From NCBI GenBank assembly GCA_035527755.1, contig DATKZX010000014.1, forward strand, positions 1-64,000: a stretch of 64,000 bases of DNA. Reading direction: 5' to 3'. Below are positions 54,642 through 63,691 of the stretch, piece after piece. The DNA comes from Methanomassiliicoccales archaeon (GTDB lineage: Archaea; Thermoplasmatota; Thermoplasmata; Methanomassiliicoccales; UBA472). Both the position numbers and the translations under genes were made by a program. Under the pieces are notes generated by a model. That model was not told the DNA's origin. It did not search any database and was given only the letters and a program-made list of their open reading frames with translations. Position 1 is the stretch's first letter, and each line of letters opens with the position of its first letter.

Positions 54642-55676
54642 ATGAAGGTACTGCACCAGGACCGCTTCAAGGGAGAGATCAAGATGCAGGTGGAGGTCGC
54701 CGACGATCTATGGCACCTCTACAACATACTGTCCCCAGGGGACCTGGTCTACGCTTCGACGTATCGTCGCGAGGAGGCCAAGAGCGACAAGATCCGGGCG
54801 GAACGGGGCGAGAAGAAGCGCATGACCCTGGGCATACGCCTCGAAAAGATCGAGTTCGGAGAGTTCGACAATCGATTGCGTCTTCTGGGCGTGATCGAGG
54901 AGGGGCAGCAGGACGTTGGCTCCCATCACACCCTTATCATGGAGGAGGGGGAGGTGCTCTCGGTCATCAAGTCGCAATGGAAGCCCTCGCAGCTGGAACG
55001 GGTGCGGAGGGCGGTAGAGGATTCCAAGAAGCCTTCGGTCATATTCGTCTCCCTGGACGACGACGAGGCGACGGTGGCCGTCATGCGGCAGTTCGGCGTG
55101 CAGCGCCTGGCGGACATAATCGCCAGCGGGCACGGCAAGATGTACGCCACCAAGGAAGAGGGCGACTACTATGGTGAGATCATCGCCAAGATCAAGCAGG
55201 CCTGTTCCCCCGGTGTCCCCATCCTCGTTCTTGGACCCGGTTTCGCCAAGGAGACCTTGCTGGCGAAGGGGAAGGAAAAGGAGCCGGAGATGTTCTCTCG
55301 TTCATTCCTATACCACACCGGACAATCGGGCATGACCGGGATCCAGGAGCTGATGAAGAGGGGCATGGGCGCAGAGGTGCTCAAGGACTCCCGCGTGGCG
55401 GAGGAGACGGAGATGGTCGAAAAGCTCCTGGAGGCGGTGGGGAAGGACGGTCTTGCCACCTACGGACCCAAGGAGGTCCGGGAGGCGGTCAAGGTCGGGG
55501 CGGTGGAGCTGCTGCTCATACTCGACTCCATGGTCCGGGAGAAGGACGTGGAATCACTGATGCGCTCCGTCGAGGATTCCCGCGGACGGGTCACCGTGGT
55601 CAGCGAGATGCACGAGGGCGGCAAGAAGCTGGAATCGCTAGGTGGGATGGCGGCGCTGCTCCGCTATCGTATGTGA
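54642..55676 (+). CDS. pelA: Pelota, archaeal ribosome-rescue factor
   Basis: The 344-residue protein is the archaeal Dom34/pelota. With aEF1A and ABCE1 it frees stalled ribosomes. The N-terminal Sm-like domain (about 1-130) includes DLWHLYNILSPGDLV and TLGIRLEKIEF. The central domain (about 131-255) has FVSLDDDEATVAV, and the C-terminal eL30-like domain (about 256-344) includes EAVKVGAVELLLILDSM. It is an archaeal marker and full length. Confidence 0.95.
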   Translation: MKVLHQDRFKGEIKMQVEVADDLWHLYNILSPGDLVYASTYRREEAKSDKIRAERGEKKRMTLGIRLEKIEFGEFDNRLRLLGVIEEGQQDVGSHHTLIMEEGEVLSVIKSQWKPSQLERVRRAVEDSKKPSVIFVSLDDDEATVAVMRQFGVQRLADIIASGHGKMYATKEEGDYYGEIIAKIKQACSPGVPILVLGPGFAKETLLAKGKEKEPEMFSRSFLYHTGQSGMTGIQELMKRGMGAEVLKDSRVAEETEMVEKLLEAVGKDGLATYGPKEVREAVKVGAVELLLILDSMVREKDVESLMRSVEDSRGRVTVVSEMHEGGKKLESLGGMAALLRYRM

Positions 55677-56082
55677 TCTTGAAGAGACCTGCTCGATCGG
55701 GAACGGGCTCGATGGCTGAACACGAAGCACACGTCCTCGAAGTAAGATGACCCTCGTCCGTGATACGATGCCACACTTTCTAGGAAGTATCTCCTGTCAT
55801 CAATGGAGGGGCTAGGGAACTTGATGAATGAAATCGATATTTACTAAGTATTATTTTATAAATAATGTAGTATATTATCCTGTTTGGACCTATACAATTG
55901 AAAAATTATATATTTGTTACAAGCGTCGCACACCCGACGATCGATAAAAGGTGCAGGGGATCGTCAATATCCAGGCCAGAAGATACAGGTGGATTTCTGT
56001 CTTCACGGTCGCGACCCGTATTTAAGATCGCATCACAAGTGACCATCGTCTAGAAGGGAACGGACTTAACGATTGAAATAGA
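55677..56082. other. Intergenic region with AT-rich block
   Basis: This 400-bp non-coding stretch lies between pelA and the sensor kinase. Positions about 55830-55920 are strongly AT-rich in a GC-rich neighbourhood (runs such as tattattttataaataatg). Nearer the kinase, gtatttaagatc (about 56018-56029) looks like its TATA box, with a predicted start near 56048. No tRNA, conserved hairpin or short gene was recognised. Confidence 0.5.
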
Positions 56083-56100
56083 ATGGACCAGGTGCTTACA

Positions 56101-58692
56101 ATGAACCGCTCTCCGATAAGGGTACTATGCGTGGACGACGAACCGGACGTGTGTGTTGTATCCAAGGAAATGTTGGAGGCTCTGTGGGACATGGAAGTGG
56201 ATACCGCACACTCCGCCATGGAGGCCGAGAAGGCGCTGTCCTGTAAAAAGTACGACGCGATAGTGTCCGACTACCAGATGCCCGGGACCAACGGCATCGA
56301 GTTCGTTCGTCAGCTACGCCTGATAGGAAATCACACCCCCTTCATTCTTTTCACTGGAAAAGGCCGGGAGGAGGTGGTCATCGAGGTCATAGATAGCGGT
56401 GCGGACTCCTACGCGCAGAAGGGCGGGGACGTCAGGTCGGTGTTCGCCGAACTGGCGCAGAAGATACGCAACGCCGTGGCTCGAACGAGGGCGGAATCGG
56501 CCCTACGGGAGAGCGAGGCTCGTTACCGTTCCTTGATAGACAATTCCACAGTGGGGATATTCCTGGTCGACCTCGATGGCAAATGCATATACTCCAACCG
56601 CAAATGGCTGGAGATCACCTCCTTGAGCGAGGAGGATGCAAAGGGGAAGGGGTGGACCCACGGCATACACCCCGACGATCGTATCATCCTCGATGAAAGC
56701 TGGCATAATGCTTTGAAGGAAGGGGGCAAGGCCAACTTCGAATACAGATATTCAGGGAATGGAAAGGACATCAGGTGGATATGGGGTGATGTCACAGCGA
56801 TGCGTGATTCCGAGGGAAATGTCGTCGGATACATGAGCACCAACGTCGACGTCACCGTGAGGAAGAGGGCTGAACAAGCGGTCCTGGAGAAGGAGAAGGC
56901 TATAGTCAGGGCATCCAGCATGGCTCGGATGGGCTACTGGGTCTGGAGGGTGAACGAGGAGGAGCTAGCGTTCTCCGACGGACTGGCAAATATTCTGGGC
57001 ATACCTCCCGGGTCGGCCACACATCACGATCAGTTCTTTGACATGGTGCATCCGGACGACCGTCTCGCGGTGACGGACGCATTGTCCTTGACCATGCTTC
57101 ATCAGAAGGAGTTCGACATGGAGCATCGCATGGTTCGGGTGGACGGTTCGGTCATCACCGTCCGGGACATCGTGGAGGTGAGCACCTCCCAAGAGGGTCG
57201 ACCTGTATATGTGCTCGGAATGGTCCAGGACATCACCGAGTCCAAAGCGGTCAGTCGGTCCCTGCGGGAGAGGGAGGACCTGTACCAGATCGTGTTCGAG
57301 ACCATGGCCGAGGGACTGATGGTCAGGGACAGCACCGGGGAGATAATCCTATGCAACGATGAGGCGGCCATGATGTTCGATCTCCCCCACGGTGAGCTCC
57401 TCATGGCAAGATCAATAGCTGAATCGGAGGTGGTGATGGAAGATGGGTCGCCCTGTACCTTCGATAACCTGCCCTCGTCCATCACTTTTCGTACCGGTCT
57501 TCCCCTGACCAATACCCTGCGGGGCATCAAGGCCCGTGACGGGGAGATAAGATGGGTGTCGAACAACACCCGGCCTTACATGAAAGGGGAAAAGATCCAC
57601 GCCGCGGTGGTATCGTTCTCCGACGTCACCAGTAGGATCCGGTCGGAGAGAGAGCTGCAGGAGAAGGAGAAGCGGTACCGACTGATCGCGGAGAACATGG
57701 CCGATGTCATCACCGTTTTGGGCATGGACCTGAATATCACATATGTCAGCCCTTCCACCGTGAAGCTCAGGGGATTCACCAGCCATGAGGTCATGAACCA
57801 GAAAATGAGGGAGATATTCACTCCCGAATCCCTGATCATGGTCAGGGACAGCTTAAAAAGGGAGCTGGAGGAGGACCCGAAGGAAGACACCGACCCCGAA
57901 CGCGTCCTATATTTGGAACTAGAGGAATATCGCAAGGACGGTTCTACCATGTGGGTGGGCAATTCCATCCGCATCATACGGGACGATGAAGGAAATCCCG
58001 ATTCCATCGTATGCCTGTCCAGGGATGTTACGGAACGCCGGGCGAGTCTACTGGCCCTGCAGGAGGCCAACAACAAGCTGGCAATGCTCTCCCGTCTCAC
58101 CAGGCATGACCTGATGAACCAACTGCAGGTCCTGGGCGGATGGCTGCAACTGATGCGCCTGGAGGATAAAAAGAACATTGAGATGAGGAACAAGGTCCTC
58201 AAGACCTTGGACAATACTAAGTTCCTGATCGATTTCACCGCCGAATACGAGGGACTGGGATCGGTCACTCCCTATCTCATAAATGTTCGAAACGAGGTAG
58301 AGAAGATGGCCCGATCCTTGCCCTCGGGCATCATGCGGATGGAGGACCATCTAGATACAGAAACGGTCCTTGCGGACCCGCTGTTCCATAAGGCCCTTTA
58401 CAATCTCGTGGAGAACGCCGTTCGTCATTCTAATGGCGCTAGCATTATCCGTTTCCGATCCGAGGTGGATGGGCGGTCCCTTAATATCATCTGCGAGGAC
58501 GATGGCAGAGGGGTGGACGAGAAGGACAAGGAGAAAATTTTCGAGCGTGGGGTGGGCAATAACACCGGTGAGGGCCTGTTCTTCGTCCGTACAATATTGG
58601 CCATCACTGGCATGACCATCAGGGAGGTAGGTGGACCCGATGAAGGGGCCCGTTTCATCATCAACGTTCCCGAGGGCAACTGGCGCAAATAG
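56101..58692 (+). CDS. Receiver-PAS histidine kinase
   Basis: ATG 56101 follows the site aggtg by 7 nt; an ATG 18 nt earlier is the alternative. The order is a receiver domain (about 5-120, phosphoacceptor Asp57 in AIVSDYQMP), four PAS segments (about 140-260, 270-385, 395-515, 520-645, each beginning near ESEARYRSLIDN, MARMGYWVWRVN, LYQIVFETMAEG and RYRLIAENMADV), and a kinase core. The H box is SRLTRHDLMNQLQVL, the N box NLVENAVRHS and the G box EDDGRGVDEKDKEKIFERG. There is no membrane segment, so it is a cytoplasmic sensor. An N-terminal receiver suggests that it is the second stage of a phosphorelay. Confidence 0.92.
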   Translation: MNRSPIRVLCVDDEPDVCVVSKEMLEALWDMEVDTAHSAMEAEKALSCKKYDAIVSDYQMPGTNGIEFVRQLRLIGNHTPFILFTGKGREEVVIEVIDSGADSYAQKGGDVRSVFAELAQKIRNAVARTRAESALRESEARYRSLIDNSTVGIFLVDLDGKCIYSNRKWLEITSLSEEDAKGKGWTHGIHPDDRIILDESWHNALKEGGKANFEYRYSGNGKDIRWIWGDVTAMRDSEGNVVGYMSTNVDVTVRKRAEQAVLEKEKAIVRASSMARMGYWVWRVNEEELAFSDGLANILGIPPGSATHHDQFFDMVHPDDRLAVTDALSLTMLHQKEFDMEHRMVRVDGSVITVRDIVEVSTSQEGRPVYVLGMVQDITESKAVSRSLREREDLYQIVFETMAEGLMVRDSTGEIILCNDEAAMMFDLPHGELLMARSIAESEVVMEDGSPCTFDNLPSSITFRTGLPLTNTLRGIKARDGEIRWVSNNTRPYMKGEKIHAAVVSFSDVTSRIRSERELQEKEKRYRLIAENMADVITVLGMDLNITYVSPSTVKLRGFTSHEVMNQKMREIFTPESLIMVRDSLKRELEEDPKEDTDPERVLYLELEEYRKDGSTMWVGNSIRIIRDDEGNPDSIVCLSRDVTERRASLLALQEANNKLAMLSRLTRHDLMNQLQVLGGWLQLMRLEDKKNIEMRNKVLKTLDNTKFLIDFTAEYEGLGSVTPYLINVRNEVEKMARSLPSGIMRMEDHLDTETVLADPLFHKALYNLVENAVRHSNGASIIRFRSEVDGRSLNIICEDDGRGVDEKDKEKIFERGVGNNTGEGLFFVRTILAITGMTIREVGGPDEGARFIINVPEGNWRK

Positions 58693-58861
58693 CCTCCACA
58701 GTCTCGGTGTTCTCCGAAACGCTTTTGTACGGTTTTTAGTATTGACGGTCTGTCAGCCATTTATCTAATTCCTGGGTATAAATGAGGGAATATGTCGACA
58801 GGGGGACGTTCATTTTGTCACTCTGTCCGATATTGAGCGCCTGGGAGAAATAAAGCGTTCG

Positions 58862-58927
58862 ATGTGGGGTGGGGATGTCCCATCGGCATCCGAAGGATGG
58901 CGACGAAGTAGAGGGTATGAGAGATGA
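58862..58927 (+). CDS. Possible 21-residue leader peptide
   Basis: A short frame beginning at ATG 58862 (MWGGDVPSASEGW...) ends with TGA at 58925-58927, overlapping the start of the homocitrate-synthase-family gene as ATGA, the same junction used throughout the window. A TATA box (gggtataaatg, about 58774-58784) implies a leader of about 115 nt, long for this genome, and a small hairpin CATCC-GAA-GGATG (58887-58899) sits in it. It may be a translational coupler or chance. Confidence 0.25.
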   Translation: MWGGDVPSASEGWRRSRGYER

Positions 58928-60102
58928 GAGACCGGTCCGAGATCCTTGCCAAGTTCGATAAGAGCCCCCTGATCACTTGCGATACTACGCTGCGTGACGG
59001 TGAACAGGCAGCGGGGATAGTCTTCGCCAACTTGGAAAAGATGCGCATAGCCAAGCTTCTGGATGAGCTGGGGGTGCAGCAGATAGAAGCTGGCATCCCT
59101 GCAATGGGCGGGGACGAGAAGAAGGCGGTCAAAAGCATCGCCTCGTTGAAATTGGACGCCTCAATCCTGGGATGGAACCGCGCCAACGTGGAGGATATCG
59201 CTCAATCCATCGACTGCGATGTCGATTCCGTGGCCATATCCATGTCCTCCTCGGACATTCATATCAAGAACAAGCTGATGAAGACCAGGGAATGGGTCCT
59301 GGAAAAGGTCGTTGAGAGCGTGGAGTACGCCAAGGACCATGGGCTGTACATATCTTGCAATGCCGAGGACGCCTCCAGGGCCGATCCAGCATTTCTTATC
59401 GAGTTCGGCAAGGCGGCCAAGGACGCTGGGGCCAACCGCCTGCGATACTGCGATACCATCGGCCTGCTGGAGCCGCGCCGGGCGTACGATGAGATCAAGG
59501 CGCTCAGGGAGGCGGTGGACATCGACATCGAGATGCACACCCACAACGATTTCGGAATGGCCACCGCTAACTCGGTGGCCGGCATGCAGGCCGGGGCCAA
59601 GTTCGTCAGCACCACCATCCTGGGCATAGGCGAGCGCACCGGCAACACTCCCCTGGAGGAGATCGTCATGGCCTCCAAGCACCTGCTGCACATGGACGTG
59701 GATTTCAGGACCGAACGCTTCCGGGAGGTGGCCGAGTACGTAGCAAGGGCGGCCAACCGGGACATCCCCGGATGGAAACCTATCGTTGGTCTGAACTGCT
59801 TCGCCCACGAGGCGGGCATCCATACGGACGGCGTGATCAAATACCTGAGCAACTACGAGCCCTATACTCCCGAGGAGGTCGGTCTCTCCCGCAGGATCGT
59901 CATAGGCAAGCACTCCGGCCGTCATACCATAAAGCAGATATTGGCCAATAAGGGCATCGAGGTCAGTGACGATCTGGCCGGAGATATTTTGGCCCAAGTG
60001 CGAGCCAACTCCATCGCCCTGAAGAGGTCCCTGTCGGAGAACGAACTGATATACATCTACCAGGACTTCCAGGCTGGCGACAGCGACAAGATGCGGGAAT
60101 GA
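58924..60102 (+). CDS. Homocitrate synthase / isopropylmalate synthase family enzyme
   Basis: The 392-residue TIM-barrel enzyme condenses acetyl-CoA with a 2-oxoacid. CDTTLRDGEQAAGIVF carries the metal-binding Asp and catalytic Arg, then IEAGIPAMGGDEKKA. EMHTHNDFGMATANSVAGMQAG has the metal-binding HxH, and GIGERTGNTPLEEIVMA follows. IPAMGGDE and the short C-terminus without a LeuA allosteric domain resemble NifV and AksA-type homocitrate synthases more than LeuA or CimA. In methanogens such an enzyme starts coenzyme B synthesis. No nif genes are near. The substrate is not settled by sequence. Confidence 0.85.
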   Translation: MRDRSEILAKFDKSPLITCDTTLRDGEQAAGIVFANLEKMRIAKLLDELGVQQIEAGIPAMGGDEKKAVKSIASLKLDASILGWNRANVEDIAQSIDCDVDSVAISMSSSDIHIKNKLMKTREWVLEKVVESVEYAKDHGLYISCNAEDASRADPAFLIEFGKAAKDAGANRLRYCDTIGLLEPRRAYDEIKALREAVDIDIEMHTHNDFGMATANSVAGMQAGAKFVSTTILGIGERTGNTPLEEIVMASKHLLHMDVDFRTERFREVAEYVARAANRDIPGWKPIVGLNCFAHEAGIHTDGVIKYLSNYEPYTPEEVGLSRRIVIGKHSGRHTIKQILANKGIEVSDDLAGDILAQVRANSIALKRSLSENELIYIYQDFQAGDSDKMRE

Positions 60103-60162
60103 TGCTTCAGATGTGACCTATTCGGTGTAAGTACCTCGGGATCTTTTGTCCTAGGGGGCTAA

Positions 60163-60169
60163 TTTTTTT
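60163..60169 (+). terminator. Oligo-T terminator after homocitrate synthase gene
   Basis: A run of seven T follows a GC-rich patch (ctagggggct) 60 nt past the stop, the usual form of archaeal intrinsic termination. The next 160 nt, to the end of the convergent micropeptide gene, hold nothing recognisable. Confidence 0.45.
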
Positions 60170-60332
60170 ATCTTGGCATCAACCGATATCCGACATAATG
60201 GCGAGCCGGACAACTTCTTTGAATCGTATCGTACGATCTTGTCGAGGAAGACCATTGTCCACTGCTATTGATGTCCAGGACTGTTCAATTCGATCGGCCG
60301 ATGACGATCCTGGTCAAGGCGTTCAATGCTGG

Positions 60333-60434
60333 TTATTTGGTATTATTCTCGTCCTCGATCTCCTCGAACTTGATATCGCAACATCCTTTCTTTTTCTTCT
60401 CGTCCTTTTTCTTACCAAACAATTTCTTATCCAT
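60333..60434 (-). CDS. 33-residue lysine-rich CC micropeptide
   Basis: A complete small gene lies 12 nt behind the UPF0718 permease. The ATG at 60434-60432 has a near-perfect ribosome site (aaggaggtgg). The product starts MDKKLFGKKKDEKKKKG, continues with an adjacent cysteine pair (GCCDIKFEEIE), and ends acidic, stopping at TAA 60335-60333. The basic first half, vicinal thiols and acidic tail suggest binding of a soft metal or metalloid, perhaps handing it to the permease. Vicinal thiols bind As(III) well. It is too short for ordinary gene finders. Function is inferred from context only. Confidence 0.75.
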   Translation of the reverse strand: MDKKLFGKKKDEKKKKGCCDIKFEEIEDENNTK

Positions 60435-60446
60435 TCGTCCACCTCC

Positions 60447-61334
60447 TTAAAACAATATATCTATCAGATATCCAGTAATTATTGCCACGAACATGATGGT
60501 GAGCAGAAATGCGATGACTAATTTTCTCTTGAAGATACCAGCCAACATGCTCACTTCTGGTATGCTTGCTCCCGCTCCTCCTATTAGCAGGGCTATAGCC
60601 GTGCCCAATCCCATACCTTTATCAATTAATGCCACCCCGATAGGAATTATCGTTTCCGCTCTGATGTACAGCGGTATGCCTATAAAGGCTGCCACAGGAA
60701 TGGATAATGGGTTGCCTGGTCCAGCGACGGCGACGATCATATCATCGGGCACCATCCCATAGATCACAGCCCCTATGATGACCCCGACCAGCAGGTAAGG
60801 TAGCATTCCCCAGAAATTGATCAGGGCGAACTTGGCGGCTTTTTTATATTTCGGATCATCATCGATGGTCGCTTGGTGACCGCCCTTGACGCGTACCCTT
60901 TTAACCTCTTTCACCAGACCAAGCCTGGCCCAGACCCTGCCGGACACTACTGCCAACAAGAAGGCAGTCATTCCGTAAATCACCGCCACCTCCCAGCCCA
61001 TAAAAGCAAAGACCATTCCGAGGATGATCGGGTTCATCAGCGGAGAGGATAGAAGAAAGGACATCGTCGCTCCGAAAGGCGCGCCCGCCTCCAGAAAACC
61101 CATGGTCAGAGGAATGGTGGAACAGGAGCAGAAAGGCGTGATGGCTCCGAATCCAGCCCCGACGAAGTTACCGAGCCATCCCTCCCCGCCCATGGCCTTC
61201 CTGATCTTCTCTGGCGGGATATACTCCAACATCAGTCCTACCAGAAAACTGATTCCGATGAACAGGATGACCAGCTCAATTGTGATTATTACGAAGAACT
61301 CCACCGTCTGTTCCAGACTGTTGATAATGTCCAA
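60447..61334 (-). CDS. UPF0718 permease (ArsP-related)
   Basis: This 295-residue membrane protein has about eight helices. FGAITPFCSCSTIPLTMGFL carries the CSCS motif typical of UPF0718/ArsP permeases, which export organic or trivalent arsenicals. SFLLSSPLMNPIILGMVFAF and AGASIPEVSMLAGIFKRK are further family stretches. A palindrome resembling the ArsR-site consensus sits 20-39 nt before the start, and the CC micropeptide follows, so it looks like part of an arsenic response. Confidence 0.87.
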   Translation of the reverse strand: MDIINSLEQTVEFFVIITIELVILFIGISFLVGLMLEYIPPEKIRKAMGGEGWLGNFVGAGFGAITPFCSCSTIPLTMGFLEAGAPFGATMSFLLSSPLMNPIILGMVFAFMGWEVAVIYGMTAFLLAVVSGRVWARLGLVKEVKRVRVKGGHQATIDDDPKYKKAAKFALINFWGMLPYLLVGVIIGAVIYGMVPDDMIVAVAGPGNPLSIPVAAFIGIPLYIRAETIIPIGVALIDKGMGLGTAIALLIGGAGASIPEVSMLAGIFKRKLVIAFLLTIMFVAIITGYLIDILF

Positions 61335-61353
61335 TATGTCACCAGGTTAGTCT

Positions 61354-61373
61354 ATTTCGAAGAGTTTGGAAAT
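61354..61373. promoter_or_regulatory. Candidate ArsR operator before UPF0718 permease (imperfect)
   Basis: ATTTCGA-AGAGTT-TGGAAAT has the same 7-6-7 layout as the perfect site at 63666-63685, with one difference in each arm at symmetric positions. A minus-strand TATA-like sequence (gtattttttaatac, 61388-61401) predicts a transcript start near 61369, inside this element. Confidence 0.5.
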
Positions 61374-61450
61374 AGATATGAAATTCATGTATTAAAAAAT
61401 ACGTATAACTGCATGCATTGAAACCATCGGTAAAGAAATCGCAACGAAAA

Positions 61451-61849
61451 TTACGGATCAGACATGGCGGTTCGATTCGACCATCCTTTCAGGGTGCGTC
61501 TGCCGTTGTCCGTGATGCAGTATATCCTCCAATTTTTCTCCGGGCGTCCTTTGATCAACCCCGTCCTCTCGAGGACGTCAAGATGATAGGAAAGGGTTGA
61601 ATCATTAACATTTAGGAACTCCTTCAGTACGCACGGGCACATGTCGCAGCAGGCCACTGACCAAAGGATCGTAAGCCGGGTATGGTTGGATACGGCTTTG
61701 TACACTCCCACCTGTTCGGCAATATCTTCAGGACTTGGGATCGAGCAGGCAAGTTTTTCTAAGCCCCCGACGTCCTTTATAGCCTTTGCAATGTAATATG
61801 GCAGGCCATCCCCATCGGTGGAAACGGTGTCATTCCTTTTTCCTCTCAT
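61451..61849 (-). CDS. arsR: ArsR-family metalloregulator
   Basis: The 132-residue winged-helix repressor is of the ArsR/SmtB family. VSNHTRLTILWSVACCDMCP holds the sensor cysteines C67, C68, C71 and C73 at the end of the first DNA-binding helix region, the classical ELCVCDL-type position for As(III)/Sb(III). NDSTLSYHLDVLERTGLI is the recognition helix. Four copies of a TTCAA-N6-TTGAA palindrome surround it. A minus-strand TATA (tgatatatccc, about 61874-61884) would give a leaderless transcript. Confidence 0.92.
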   Translation of the reverse strand: MRGKRNDTVSTDGDGLPYYIAKAIKDVGGLEKLACSIPSPEDIAEQVGVYKAVSNHTRLTILWSVACCDMCPCVLKEFLNVNDSTLSYHLDVLERTGLIKGRPEKNWRIYCITDNGRRTLKGWSNRTAMSDP

Positions 61850-61960
61850 AACATTTCTGGTATGCTCGAATGGGATATATCAGGATTCATCGGTGAGATC
61901 GGTAACCGTCGATAGTTGGTTTGTCAACACATCTCCATTTTCAACCCGGTCCAATCGTAA

Positions 61961-61978
61961 TTTCAAGGTACTTTGAAA
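61961..61978. promoter_or_regulatory. Candidate ArsR operator, distal, between arsR and acr3
   Basis: TTTCAA-GGTACT-TTGAAA is a perfect inverted repeat with 6-bp arms and a 6-bp spacer. It lies 112 nt before arsR and 102 nt before acr3, centred 68 bp from the proximal acr3 site, close to six and a half helical turns. Confidence 0.6.
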
Positions 61979-62029
61979 ATCATATGTAAAAAAGGTTAAG
62001 AAATTATTAATAAGTTCCAAATGAGTTAC

Positions 62030-62045
62030 TTCAATATTATTTGAA
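62030..62045. promoter_or_regulatory. Candidate ArsR operator over the acr3 TATA box
   Basis: TTCAA-TATTAT-TTGAA is a perfect inverted repeat whose spacer forms the likely TATA element (caatattattt), so repressor binding would block promoter recognition. The predicted transcript start is near 62063, 17 nt before the acr3 ATG. Confidence 0.65.
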
Positions 62046-62079
62046 ACATTATAGTACAGTTAAACACGTGAGGGATCCA

Positions 62080-63198
62080 ATGGTCGATGATGCGGGGATG
62101 ATCATGCCGGTCGATACCGTCCCGAAACGTTTGTCCTTTTTGAACAAATACCTGACCATCTGGATATTCGCCGCCATGGCCTTAGGGGTCGGTTTAGGGG
62201 TGCTGATACCGGACCTCGCCAACTACCTGGGCCAATTGAGCATCGGTACCACTTCGATCCCTATCGCTGTGGGGCTCATCCTTATGATGTATCCACCGTT
62301 AGCCAAGGTGAAGTACGAGCAGCTAGGGCGGATAACCAAGCAGAAGGACGCCAAGAAGATGTTCGGGACCTCGCTGATCCTGAACTATATCATAGGCCCC
62401 ATCCTGATGTTCTCCCTGGCATGGATATTCCTGCCGGACCAGCCGGAATACCGCATCGGACTGATATTGACCGGTGTTGCCCGCTGCATCGCCATGGTCC
62501 TCATTTGGAACCAGCTGGCCAGAGGTGATTCGGAATACGCTGCCATGCTTGTGGCCCTGAACTCGGTGTTCCAGATCGTATTGTACTCGTTCTACGCCTA
62601 CTTCCTGATCACCGTGCTCTCCGACGTGGTCTCGCCAGGATCAGGGATCGCCGTGAACATATCGATAGTGTCTGTGGCCATCAGCGTGATCATTTACTTG
62701 GGGATACCGTTCTTCGCCGGCATCCTGACCCGCTACGCTCTCTTGCCCCGCAAGGGTGCCGATTGGTACGACAACAAGTTCATGCCAGTGGCTGGAAAGG
62801 TTTCTCTGTTGGCCCTGCTTTTCACCATCGTGGTCATGTTCTCCTTGAAAGGTGAGTATATAGTGGAGCTACCTTTGGACGTGGTCAGGATAGCGCTCCC
62901 ACTGCTGTCGTATTTCATCATAATGTTCTTGCTGTCGTTCTGGCTTTCGATGCGGTTGAACTTCGATTACCCTCACGCCGCCTCTCAATCATTTACCGCG
63001 GCCAGCAACAACTTCGAACTGGCCATCGCGGTGGCCGTGGGCGTCTTTGGCATTGGGTCCGGGGTGGCCTTCGCTGCCGTCATCGGACCGCTGGTCGAGG
63101 TGCCGGTGCTCATCAGCCTGGTCAACTTATCGCTTTACTTCCGTAGAAAATATTATGATAATAATGGAATAATAAATAAAAAAGTTCGGGGGAATTAG
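62080..63198 (+). CDS. acr3: Arsenite efflux permease Acr3
   Basis: This 372-residue carrier of the Acr3/ArsB2 family expels arsenite. ATG 62080 is preferred because the longer frame from a TTG at 62041 crosses the operator and the predicted transcript start. The conserved cysteine lies in [41 protein letters not shown] is the second diagnostic helix pair, and about ten helices are present. It is followed 4 nt later by an AhpD-like gene. Confidence 0.94.
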   Translation: MVDDAGMIMPVDTVPKRLSFLNKYLTIWIFAAMALGVGLGVLIPDLANYLGQLSIGTTSIPIAVGLILMMYPPLAKVKYEQLGRITKQKDAKKMFGTSLILNYIIGPILMFSLAWIFLPDQPEYRIGLILTGVARCIAMVLIWNQLARGDSEYAAMLVALNSVFQIVLYSFYAYFLITVLSDVVSPGSGIAVNISIVSVAISVIIYLGIPFFAGILTRYALLPRKGADWYDNKFMPVAGKVSLLALLFTIVVMFSLKGEYIVELPLDVVRIALPLLSYFIIMFLLSFWLSMRLNFDYPHAASQSFTAASNNFELAIAVAVGVFGIGSGVAFAAVIGPLVEVPVLISLVNLSLYFRRKYYDNNGIINKKVRGN

Positions 63199-63202
63199 AA
63201 GC

Positions 63203-63427
63203 ATGGACCCAAGGACCATAGAACTGGTGGCCATGGCCGCATCGGTCGCCGGACATTGCCAGCCCTGTTTCCGTCATCATCTGATGAAGGCGATCGGGTT
63301 GGGAATAGGAGATGAGGACATTAGGGAAGCGATCTCCTTGGCCGCGCGCATCAGTGGGGCCGGAGATAAGCGCATGGCCGAATTCGTAGAGGAGATGATG
63401 ATCGAAAGAACGGAAAAAACGGTGTGA
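63203..63427 (+). CDS. AhpD/carboxymuconolactone decarboxylase-like small protein
   Basis: The 74-residue single-domain protein has GHCQPCFRHHLMKAIGLG, the AhpD-like redox CxxC followed by histidine, and DIREAISLAARI. Small CMD-like proteins often sit in arsenic operons, where they may act in thiol redox or arsenical chemistry. It is co-transcribed with acr3, 4 nt apart. The 260 nt downstream hold no convincing gene. A 41-codon frame from ATG 63569 crosses the operator at 63666 and is probably chance. Confidence 0.82.
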   Translation: MDPRTIELVAMAASVAGHCQPCFRHHLMKAIGLGIGDEDIREAISLAARISGAGDKRMAEFVEEMMIERTEKTV

Positions 63428-63665
63428 TCAGGTTCATTTTCCCACCAGTTGCATTTACTGTTCTGCTCGGTGGTGCAGACGAACCTCTGAATCCAGCATT
63501 GATTCGGTTCCAGTTACTTTTATAGGGCTCCAATGGCGTACAAATCCCATTTATCAGCTCGTCCGTTTGATGAGAACGAAAGGATCGGTGCCGTACGATG
63601 AATTCGATATCAGGTCGGTCATGAACGAGGTATCCAAAGAAAAGTTGAAATACTCGATAATGATT

Positions 63666-63685
63666 ATTTCAAAAATAATTGAAAT
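63666..63685. promoter_or_regulatory. Candidate ArsR operator before second permease
   Basis: ATTTCAA-AAATAA-TTGAAAT is the best copy of the palindrome, with 7-bp perfect arms and a 6-bp spacer. It overlaps the AT-rich promoter of the permease that starts at 63692, so binding would mask the TATA box. Confidence 0.65.
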
Positions 63686-63691
63686 ACGGTC

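Noticed and set aside
60198-60521. 107-codon plus-strand frame
   Set aside because: It is antisense to the CC micropeptide and the permease end. Its hydrophobic stretch is the complement of the lysine-rich coding sequence.
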